Shown piece after piece: positions 52,920 through 61,800 of a stretch of 64,000 bases of DNA. A program made the translations under genes and the position numbers. Positions within the stretch are counted from its first letter, which is position 1, and the number at the start of each line of letters is the position of its first letter. The notes beneath the pieces were generated by a model. That model did no database searches. It saw nothing but the letters and a program-made list of their open reading frames with translations, and was not told where the DNA came from. This DNA comes from Fimbriimonas sp. (GTDB lineage Bacteria; Armatimonadota; Fimbriimonadia; Fimbriimonadales; Fimbriimonadaceae), in assembly GCA_031292555.1 (NCBI GenBank), contig JARLGV010000072.1, forward strand, positions 1-64,000, read 5' to 3'.

Positions 52920-55900
52920 CTACTTCGTGATCGACAAGGCTGCGGTCTTTGAAACTGCCCCCAGTGTCGCCTTGATTGTCGCCGTTGTGTTCGCCGTCAC
53001 CTTGGTCGTTGTGATACTGAACGTCCCCTTGGTTTGACCGCCCGATACCGACATAGTCGCCGGGACACCGGCCGCCGCGAGACCGCTAGACAAGCTAACT
53101 GTCATTCCGCTGGCGGGAGCGGCACCCGTTAATGTCACCGTACCGGTCGAAGATACTCCTCCTGCCACCTTCGTCGGACTCAGCGTGAGACTGGAAAGGG
53201 CAGGAGGAGTAACCGTAAGGGCGGCGCTCTTGGAACTCGTCCCGATCGCCGCCGAGATCGTCACCGACGTCTTGGAGGCAACTCCTGTCGTGGAAACGGT
53301 AAAGGTCGCCGAGAGCTTTCCACCCCCGACCGTAACCGTTCCAGGAGTCGTCGCAGCCGGATCGCTGCTCGACAAACTCACCGAGATGCCGGTTGCCGGA
53401 GCCGGGCTGCTCAAAGTCACCGTTCCCGTAGTGGATTTGCCTCCGAGCACCGATGTCGGGCTAAGGCTCAAGGCCTTCACCGAAGGAGGTCCAATCGTTA
53501 GGGTTGCCGAAACACTCACTCCGTTAGCAGCGCCCGTGATCGTCGCGGTCGTCACGACAGCGACCGCTGTTGTCTTTGCCGTAAACGTTGTGTGCGTCCT
53601 GCCGGCTGGCACCGTCACCGAGGAAGGAACCGCAGTAGCCTTGTTGTCGCTGGTGAGCTTGACAGCCAAACCGCCGCTTGGCGCTGCCGATCCCAGCGTG
53701 ACCGTGCCGATCGATGTGCTCAGACCGACCACCGAAGTCGGGTTGAGGCCTATCGAGATGAGGGTAGGCGGCTCGATAGTCAGCACGCCGCCCTGGCTAG
53801 ACGAACCCAGAGTCGCCGTAACGGTCGCCACAGTCGGCGCTGCCACCGCAGTAGTCGAGACCGTAAACGTCACCGAGGCGCTTCCCGCGGGAATCGTAAC
53901 GCTAGCCGGCGCTGTTGCTTTGGTGGAGCTGCTCGTCAGTTTGATCTTTGTCGACGCCATGACCGGGCCTGTCATCGCGACGGTTCCCGTCGATTTGAGT
54001 CCGCCGGCGACCGAAGACGGGTTGAATGTCACGGAGGAGAGCGTCGGTGTATTGACGATGAGAACCGCTGACTGAGATGAACCATTTGCGGTTGCCTTGA
54101 TCGTCGCGGTCCGCTGGGCGGTGACCGCGAACGTCGTCAGCGTAAAGGTGGCCGAGCTTTGTCCAGGCGGGACCACGACCGACCCCGGAGGTGTTGCGAC
54201 GGAAGGTTGGCTGCTGGAGAGTGTGACCGTGAGCCCTCCGCTGCCGGACGGTCCGCTTACCGTGACAGTTCCAGACGACGGTTCACCGCCCGCAACCGTA
54301 CTCGGGTTGAGGCTGAGCGATACGACCGTAGCCGGGGATATCGTCAGAGTCGCCGTCTTGCTCACACTTCCGAGTGAAGCCGTAATCGTCGCCGGTGTAA
54401 CCGTGGAGACGGAGGCAGTCGTGATCGTGAACGTTGCGGACGTGGCGCCCGATGCGACGGTCACGCTTGCCGCAAGGCTCGCCGCCGATGCATTGGACGA
54501 GAGCGTAACTGACACTCCTCCTGGTCCGGCCGGGCCGCTGAGCGTCACCGTGCCCGTGGAAGGACTGCCACCGATTACCGACGTCGGCGAGAGACTCAGC
54601 CCTGCCAAGGAAGATGGAGTGATCGTCAACGTAGCCGTGACGCTTTGGGTCCCGAGCTTTGCCGTGATCGTCGCGGTCGTCGATGCATTGACCGTTGATG
54701 TCGTGATCGTGAACGAACTGGTAGTCGCACCAGCCGCAATCGTAACCGTAGCAGGCACCGTCGCACTCGAACTGCTCGAGGTTAATCCGACGGCGATGCC
54801 ACCAGTAGGTGCGGGACCACTGATCGTAATAGTTCCTGTCGACGGGCTTCCTCCCGCAACCGAGTTCGGCGAGACCGAGACACTTACCAGCGATACAGGG
54901 TTGATCGTGAGCGTGGCTGTTGCAGACGTGCTTCCGAGACTCGCCGTCAAAGTTGCGCTGACTTGCGAGGCAACCGGAGCCGTGCCGACCGTAAAGGTCG
55001 CCGTGGTCGCTCCTGCTGCCACTACAACCGTCGATGGAGGCGTCGCGCTCTGCGAACTTGATGCCACGCTGACGGTCGCTCCTCCTGTTGGAGCCGGTCC
55101 GTTGAGAGTAACGGTTCCGGTCGAGCTAGTTCCCCCGGTAACCGATGTGGGAGAAACCGACAGGCTCGTCACGCCAGCCGGGTTAATCGTCAGGGCGCCG
55201 TTTGCGGTGCTGACCCCCACCGTCGCAGTGATCGTGGCACTCGTAACGCTCGCCACTGCCGTGGTCGTGACTGCAAAACTCGCCGTGGCTGAACCGGCGG
55301 CCACCGTCACGCTGGATGGCGGGACCGCGCTCGTGGTTGAGGACGACAGGCTGACAACCACTCCCCCCGTCGGCGCGTTACCAGTAAGAGTGACCGTTCC
55401 CGTCGACGAAGTCCCGCCGACGACTGTCGAGGGCGAAAAGCTAACTGACTGGGCCTGAGGCGGGGTTACCGTCAGAATGGCCTGTTGGCTCGATGCGCCA
55501 TACGTGCCGGTAATTGTCGCCGTTGTCGTCGTGACAACCGGTAACGTCGTAACCATAAACGTCGCCGTTGTGGCGCCCGCCGCGATCGTTAAGTTCGACG
55601 GCGTGACTGCGCTGGCACTATTCGAAGCAAGAGTAACCAATGCGCCGCCCGCTGGTGCAGGAGCGGCGAGCGTAACCGTGCCGGTTGACGCTATTCCTCC
55701 AGCGACCGAAGTCGGCGACATGGTCAGGCTGGCCAATCCGGTCCCCGTGACATTGAGAACCTGAGTCTGCGTTGCTCCGTTGTATGAGGCGCTGATCGTC
55801 GAACTGGAGATGGACGAAAGATCGGCGGTTGTCGTGACTGTGAAAGTCGCGGTAGTCGCGCCAGGTGCGACCGTAACCGTGCTCGGGACCTGGGCGACGG

Positions 55901-58790
55901 CGATACTCGACGAAGTCAGATTAACTACTATTCCGCCGGTAGGAGCCGCCGCCGACAGTGTGACGGTTCCGGTCGAGTTGGATCCGGAGGCAACTGTCGA
56001 GGGCGAGAGGGTCAATCCCGTCAAGTTGGGCCCGCCATTCGACATAATGATTCGCCACATGCCGCGGCCATAGGTGCCGGCATTCAGATACCCGGTGCCG
56101 GGCACCGCGACCATATCGTCTACGATTACATTTGGAAGACCGTAGGGGGCTCCCGCGTTTGCCCAAGTGGCGCCCAAGTCGGCCGTTTCGAACACGCCCA
56201 CGTCAGTCCCCACCCACCAAGTCGAGGCCGGATTGAACAAGTCGTAGACGATCGCGTTGAGCGACACGTCAGGCAGACCCGTCGATCCCGATCCTGAAAC
56301 ATTGACGAATGCGGGCGAAGCCGCTTCAGTGTTCGTGCATCGCCATAGGTGCCCCGTCCCAAGACCGGTTCCGGAGAGCCCCACCAAGACATCGCTTGCG
56401 TTTGTGGCACTCACTTTGATCGAGGCGATAGAGGCGTTGGGAAGGGCCGAGCCCGATGGGTTCAATTTGATCCAGGTGGAGCCTTGGTTGGTCGACATAT
56501 AGAGCGCGCCGTCGGACGAGCCCGAGTAGATCCGATTGGAGTCGGTTGGGGCAACTACGATCGCCGGTACTGTTGCTCCTTGGCCACCATTGGTTAAGTC
56601 TTGGTTCCCCAAGTCGGGAGTCCACGTTTGTTGGCCATCGTTCCACTGCCAAAGGTAGTTTGTGGCCGTATAGACCAAGGACGGGTTCGTCGGGTCCAGA
56701 GCAATGGGCGTGACGAACGGCAGATTCTGCTGGCGCAACAGGTTGTTCCAAGTTGTGTTGCCTTGACTGCCGGGTGAAATGTCGAATTCGGTCGATGACC
56801 AAGCGTCCGTCGTCTCCACTATAGTCAAGCCGTCGATCGTCGCGTATTGAACTTGAGAGTTCGTCTGATTGACACCGACACCGCCGCCGTCGCCGCCGGC
56901 CACATTGAACCAGTTAGTAAGGTCGCCGGAGGAGACGGGTGTCGCGTTGTCTTGGGTGCCTCCTAGCATGATGTTAGGATTCGTCGGATCGAACGCGACT
57001 TTGTAAAACATCGTGTTGCCGATGTTTTGATTCAACGACGTGACTGAGTATCCGCTTGAACTGGAGTAAGTTGCGGCGTACACTCCGCCGTCATTACCGA
57101 ACAAAACCTGATTGGGGTTGGAGGGGCAAACGGCGAGACAATGCTGGTCGTTATGTGAAATGGCGCTGTTGAAGTAAGTAGGGCCCCCGATCGATTGCCA
57201 GGTGCTTCCTCCGTCGGCGGACGCAGTTATGTCGATCTCACCGAGATACAACACATCAACCGTTTTCGAACCCAAAATTCTGGATCCGCATTCAAGATGA
57301 TAGTCATACCAACTCTGCGAGAAGTTGTAGTACGGTTCCACGTTTGAATCCGTCCCGTTCGGAAGATTGGCGCTTACATTTGCCCAAGTGCTGCCTTGAT
57401 TGCCGCTAGTGTAGAGGGCCTTGTTAATTATTGTTTGGTGAGCGAAATCGTATTCGTGCTCCGAGTCGAGGACGTATACGTTGTTTGACTTCGTCGGCGA
57501 GGTGGCGACCGCATATGCCCAGTGGAAACTCCCGTCCGTGACGACAGGGCTGGCAAGCGTTTGCCATGTCGCGCCATGATCGTCGGACGTGAAGATTCGC
57601 GAACTGCCGCTTCCTTTCGGCCCGTAACCTCCGGCGACTGCGTAAAATCGAACGGCGCCGCCGCTTGGGGCGCTGGACGCAAGGGCCGGCCACATGCAGT
57701 TGCTGCCCCCGACGCTCAACTTAGTCCAATTGAGTCCGCCGTTAGTCGACCGGTAAATTGAGCCATAGGTGTGGATGTCGCCAGTTCCTGCGATCAGCGT
57801 TTGGTCGTTCGTGGGATCCATTAGGATCTTGGCAACCCCGACCTTGCCTGTGGTCGCCGACGATATCTCGTTCCAGGTCGTGCCTCCGTCGGTCGACTTC
57901 ATGATCCCGTAACTGCCCCCGATGTTGCCGTGGTAGTCACCCAGCCCAACGTAAATCGTGGACCCGTTGTTCGGATCGATCACGATGCAGTTCACGCCAA
58001 GCATCGTCCAATTTGCCGAGAGCCAAGTCCAGGTGACACCGCTGTTCGTACTCTTCCAGAGCCCGCCCTGGGCCCCCGCCGCGTAGATCACGTTTGCATT
58101 TGTTGGGTCGTAGGCGACCGCGTTGATGCGCCCGTTGATGGCGCCGACGCCATAGTAGGTCTGATACGGGACGCTTAGGTTCGTTGGACCTAGGAACTGC
58201 CAACTCGGGCCGCTTGCAGGCCGTCGCGCACCAGTGGAACCTCCGATATTGGCGGCGGGCATCTTCGAAGCATGGATCCGACCATCCGAAAGCGCATCCC
58301 AGTTGACCTTGTCGTTCGGAAATGCTCGCTGACTGACGAAATACCGATAAGCACGCAGGTAGTCGACCTCATCCGTCTCGGGTTTTCGCTTTCTATCGTG
58401 CTTGTCTCGCCTATCGACCTTGTCATTGTCGTTTTCGTTGCCGCCTTCCTTTTCAGCCGATTCTCGCTTCTCAAACAGCGCGATCCGGTGATTGAGGGAT
58501 CGGACGGATGCCATATCGAATGGCTCGTCACGGGCTTCAACGGGCTGAATGCCCGGCGTTCTCTCCAATCTGTCCCTCGCGGCCTCATCGTCGACCCCCT
58601 GCCGTAGCCGGACAAGGTAGGTGGTTGTGCCCTTGATGCGCGTCTCGATCTTGCCAATGGGGCGCACCGCATCGGCCAACCGTTCGACCGAAAGATCGCG
58701 TGCCGTTCGAACATATATCTCCGAACCCTGTTTGGGATGGCCCGGCGCCGCGCTTGTGAGAATGGCGATAAGTGAAAGTAAGGTAATCAA
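52920..58790 (-). CDS. Secreted Asp-box (BNR) propeller with eleven Ig-like modules
   Basis: 1956 residues. Signal peptide (about 1-18) followed by a propeptide-like domain (about 25-95: YVRTARDLSVERLADAV, TYLVRLRQGVDDEAARDRLE, resembling inhibitor-I9/subtilase prodomains), a charged Lys/Asp/Glu-rich linker and a conserved AYRYFVSQRAFPNDKVNW. The beta-propeller region (to about 900) has at least eight Asp boxes (for example KSTDGGTTWNE), as in sortilin, sialidase or GH74-type propellers. Then eleven Ig-like modules of about 85 residues (SVxGGxxSTGTVTLxGPAPxGG) end the protein without an anchor. Catalytic residues cannot be assigned. Likely an exported surface or matrix protein; 71 bp downstream of its paralogue, so probably one transcript. 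Confidence 0.85.
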   Translation of the reverse strand: MITLLSLIAILTSAAPGHPKQGSEIYVRTARDLSVERLADAVRPIGKIETRIKGTTTYLVRLRQGVDDEAARDRLERTPGIQPVEARDEPFDMASVRSLNHRIALFEKRESAEKEGGNENDNDKVDRRDKHDRKRKPETDEVDYLRAYRYFVSQRAFPNDKVNWDALSDGRIHASKMPAANIGGSTGARRPASGPSWQFLGPTNLSVPYQTYYGVGAINGRINAVAYDPTNANVIYAAGAQGGLWKSTNSGVTWTWLSANWTMLGVNCIVIDPNNGSTIYVGLGDYHGNIGGSYGIMKSTDGGTTWNEISSATTGKVGVAKILMDPTNDQTLIAGTGDIHTYGSIYRSTNGGLNWTKLSVGGSNCMWPALASSAPSGGAVRFYAVAGGYGPKGSGSSRIFTSDDHGATWQTLASPVVTDGSFHWAYAVATSPTKSNNVYVLDSEHEYDFAHQTIINKALYTSGNQGSTWANVSANLPNGTDSNVEPYYNFSQSWYDYHLECGSRILGSKTVDVLYLGEIDITASADGGSTWQSIGGPTYFNSAISHNDQHCLAVCPSNPNQVLFGNDGGVYAATYSSSSGYSVTSLNQNIGNTMFYKVAFDPTNPNIMLGGTQDNATPVSSGDLTNWFNVAGGDGGGVGVNQTNSQVQYATIDGLTIVETTDAWSSTEFDISPGSQGNTTWNNLLRQQNLPFVTPIALDPTNPSLVYTATNYLWQWNDGQQTWTPDLGNQDLTNGGQGATVPAIVVAPTDSNRIYSGSSDGALYMSTNQGSTWIKLNPSGSALPNASIASIKVSATNASDVLVGLSGTGLGTGHLWRCTNTEAASPAFVNVSGSGSTGLPDVSLNAIVYDLFNPASTWWVGTDVGVFETADLGATWANAGAPYGLPNVIVDDMVAVPGTGYLNAGTYGRGMWRIIMSNGGPNLTGLTLSPSTVASGSNSTGTVTLSAAAPTGGIVVNLTSSSIAVAQVPSTVTVAPGATTATFTVTTTADLSSISSSTISASYNGATQTQVLNVTGTGLASLTMSPTSVAGGIASTGTVTLAAPAPAGGALVTLASNSASAVTPSNLTIAAGATTATFMVTTLPVVTTTTATITGTYGASSQQAILTVTPPQAQSVSFSPSTVVGGTSSTGTVTLTGNAPTGGVVVSLSSSTTSAVPPSSVTVAAGSATASFAVTTTAVASVTSATITATVGVSTANGALTINPAGVTSLSVSPTSVTGGTSSTGTVTLNGPAPTGGATVSVASSSQSATPPSTVVVAAGATTATFTVGTAPVASQVSATLTASLGSTSATATLTINPVSLVSVSVSPNSVAGGSPSTGTITISGPAPTGGIAVGLTSSSSSATVPATVTIAAGATTSSFTITTSTVNASTTATITAKLGTQSVTATLTITPSSLAGLSLSPTSVIGGSPSTGTVTLSGPAGPGGVSVTLSSNASAASLAASVTVASGATSATFTITTASVSTVTPATITASLGSVSKTATLTISPATVVSLSLNPSTVAGGEPSSGTVTVSGPSGSGGLTVTLSSSQPSVATPPGSVVVPPGQSSATFTLTTFAVTAQRTATIKATANGSSQSAVLIVNTPTLSSVTFNPSSVAGGLKSTGTVAMTGPVMASTKIKLTSSSTKATAPASVTIPAGSASVTFTVSTTAVAAPTVATVTATLGSSSQGGVLTIEPPTLISIGLNPTSVVGLSTSIGTVTLGSAAPSGGLAVKLTSDNKATAVPSSVTVPAGRTHTTFTAKTTAVAVVTTATITGAANGVSVSATLTIGPPSVKALSLSPTSVLGGKSTTGTVTLSSPAPATGISVSLSSSDPAATTPGTVTVGGGKLSATFTVSTTGVASKTSVTISAAIGTSSKSAALTVTPPALSSLTLSPTKVAGGVSSTGTVTLTGAAPASGMTVSLSSGLAAAGVPATMSVSGGQTKGTFSITTTKVTANTTATIKATLGAVSKTAALSITK

Positions 58791-58861
58791 AGGTCGTCCT
58801 GTCCAGTCCTGTTCAGCGTAACTATACGGGCGAATCCGAATCGTTCGGCACCCAATTGGGT

Positions 58862-61800
58862 CTATTGCTTCTTTATAGTGAGAACGGCACTCTTCGTTAC
58901 TGCCCCAAAAATGACGCTTATATCGACAGACGTATCTACTGTGACGCGAGACGTGCTCACGACGAACTTCGCGGTCGTCTTTCCTCCCGGAACAACGACA
59001 GTCGCCGGAGTGCTAACACCTCCGCCGGCGTTCATCACCGTTGCGACAATACCTCCGGACGGCGCCACCGAACTCAACGTAACCGTTCCCATCGAGGATC
59101 GCCCTCCAGCAATCGAGGAGGGGCTAAGAACCAGCGACACCAAGTGAGGAGGATCTAACGTCAAGTCGGCACTCAATTGGCTGCCATCCAATGTCGCGGC
59201 GACCTGAGCAACCGCTTGAGTGGCCACTGCCACAGTTTTAGCCGTGAAGGACACGCGGGTGCTTCCCGACGCGACCGTTACCGACTTGGGAACCGTCAGT
59301 GCCGAGGTGTTGCTCTGCAGCGCCACGACGATCCCTCCTGCCGGCGCAACCGAACTGAGCGTGACCGTCCCGATGGACGATGCCCCACCAACTTCGTGGC
59401 TGGGTACGAATTTAAACGATGCAAGATGCGGTTGATTGATCACGAGGGTTGCCGTCGCCGCCTTGCCCCCTCCAGATGCTTTAATTACCGATTCGGTCAC
59501 GCTGCTCACTGGCGCAGTAGGAATCTTGAAGGCACAAGTCGCCGCACCCGAGGGAACGGTTACAGAGAGCGGAGGCTTGGCCTTCGGGCTGCTGGAACTG
59601 ATCGAAACCTTAACTCCACCGGTTGGCGCCATTCCGTCCAGAGTTACGACACCAACCGAAGTCTGCCCTCCTGTCACCGGAGTTGAGACCGAAAGGCCCA
59701 ACACTCCAACCGGAGTAATGACCAACGTAGCCGAAGCGCTTTGACTCCCGAAGGTAGCTCTGATCGTTGCCGAAACGTTGCTCTTTACCGACGTCGTCGA
59801 CACCATGAACGTCGCCGTCGTGGCGCCATTGGCGATCGTAATCGATGTCGGGGTCTTCGCATACGAGCTACTGGAGTTCAGCGCCACCGCGGTCCCCGAA
59901 GCCGGTGCAGGGGCGTCTAGAGTAATCGTCCCAATTGCCGAGACCCCGCCAGGCACGGTGCTGGGCGCCAGCGAGAGTGACGAGATCCCAAGCGGCACAA
60001 TCAACAACGTCGCAGTGATCGAAGCGTTATCGTAGGTTGCGGTGATCGTCGACGTCGATAGGGACGACGACGAAGAAGTGGAGATGCTGAAGTTGCCAGA
60101 TGTGACGCCGCCCGGTATCGTAAGGGTCGCAGGAGTCACCGCCAACGGATTGCTCGAGCTTAAGGAGACAACTGCGCCCCCGCTCGGAGCCGGATTCCCA
60201 AGTGATACGGTCCCCGTAGAAGGAGCGCCCCCGGCAACTGGGTTAGGGGACAGGACCAAGCCTGCAAGCGGACCTGGCGTGATCGTGATCCCAGCCGAGG
60301 CAGACGTTCCGGATACTGTAGCCGTGATGGTCGCCGGCGTCGACGAAGTCACCGCCAAGGTCGTAATTGAAAAGCTCGCCGAAGTAACTCCAAAGGGAAC
60401 CGTTACGCTGAATGGCACAACGGCGCTTATGGAACTCGAAGACAGATTGACGATAACCCCTCCCGACGGGGTGGGGCCATCTAGAATGACGGTACCCATG
60501 GACGTTGTCCCACTCGGTATCGAGTCGGGCGTGATCGTCAAGCTTGTCGGTACGGGCGGGGTCACGAATATCGACTGGGATGCAGTCGGCACACCGATGC
60601 CCAACGAAAACAGAGACTGCGTCCTTACCGAAACCGGAAACGTCGTAATCGGAAAAGAAGCCGATGTGGCGCCCTCAGGAATGGTTATGGTTGGATTCGA
60701 GACCGCACATTGGTTGCTAGAGGAGACATTAACCACCGCGCCGCCAGCCGGGGCCGGCACGTTGACGAAGACGGTTCCAGTTGACGGTATTCCACCTAGT
60801 ACCGTCCCCGGTGTGATGCTTGCGCGCGTTACGACTAGCAGTTCCGCACGGACCGATTGCGTTAGCGTCTTGTCGATATACGAGACACTGATGATCGACA
60901 GGTAAGGGCTGTTGGCCAGGTAGGTCACGGCAATCGGAAATGTGGTGGAGGTGGCGCCCTCTGGCACGACTACTGATGCCGGTGTCCGCGCGACCGACGG
61001 CGCCGTCGAGGAAATCGAAACTACAATCCCGCCGGCAGGAGCCGGAGCGGTCAATGTGATGGTGCCGATCGAAAGCTGGCCGGACAGAACAACATTCGGT
61101 GATACTGTAAAGTCGGCCAGGCTGGTTCCTGAATTGGAGAAGCGCCAAACGCCGCTACCATAGGTGGCCGCATTGAGATACGCCGTTCCGGGGACGGCAA
61201 TGAGGTCGTCCACGATTACGTTTGGCAGCCCCAACGGGCTGCTTGCGTCGACCCAGCTCGCCCCGGAGGTCTCAGACTCAAAGACGCCCAGGTCGGTCGC
61301 TACCCACCAAGTCGTTGCCGGATGGTAGACATCAAGCGCGATGGCGTTCAATGGGACATCGGGAAGCGCCCCTGTTCCGCTGCCGGACACATTCGCAAAC
61401 GATGCGACCGCCGCCTGCGTGTCGGTGCATCGCCAGATATGACCGGCCCCCAAACCAGTTCCGGAGAGTCCAACAAGAATGTCGTTCTCATCCGCCGGAT
61501 TCACGACGATCGAGGTTATGGCGGCCAACGGCAGGCTTCCGGCTCCCGAATTCAGAAGGGTCCAAGTTGCCCCTTCATCAGCAGACATATACAATGCGCC
61601 GTCGCTGGACCCCGTATAGATGCGATTCGAGTCGGCGGGCGCGATGGAAATTGAAGAGACGATGGCTCCCCTCTGACCATTGGTCAGGTCCTTGTTTCCA
61701 AGATTCGCCGTCCAGGACTGAGCGGTATCGTCCCACCTCCAAAGATAGTTCGTCGCTGTGTAAAGCAGGTTCTGGTTCGAGGGGACGAGCTTAATCTGCG

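Noticed and set aside
53185-55458. Long plus-strand open frames (296 and 453 codons) inside the Asp-box/Ig gene
   Set aside because: They are antisense shadows of the repetitive Ig modules; their Val/Thr/Pro-rich repeats mirror the codon pattern of the true minus-strand protein.
60042-60905. 287-codon plus-strand frame
   Set aside because: Antisense shadow of the Ig stalk of the gene at 58862-63841.
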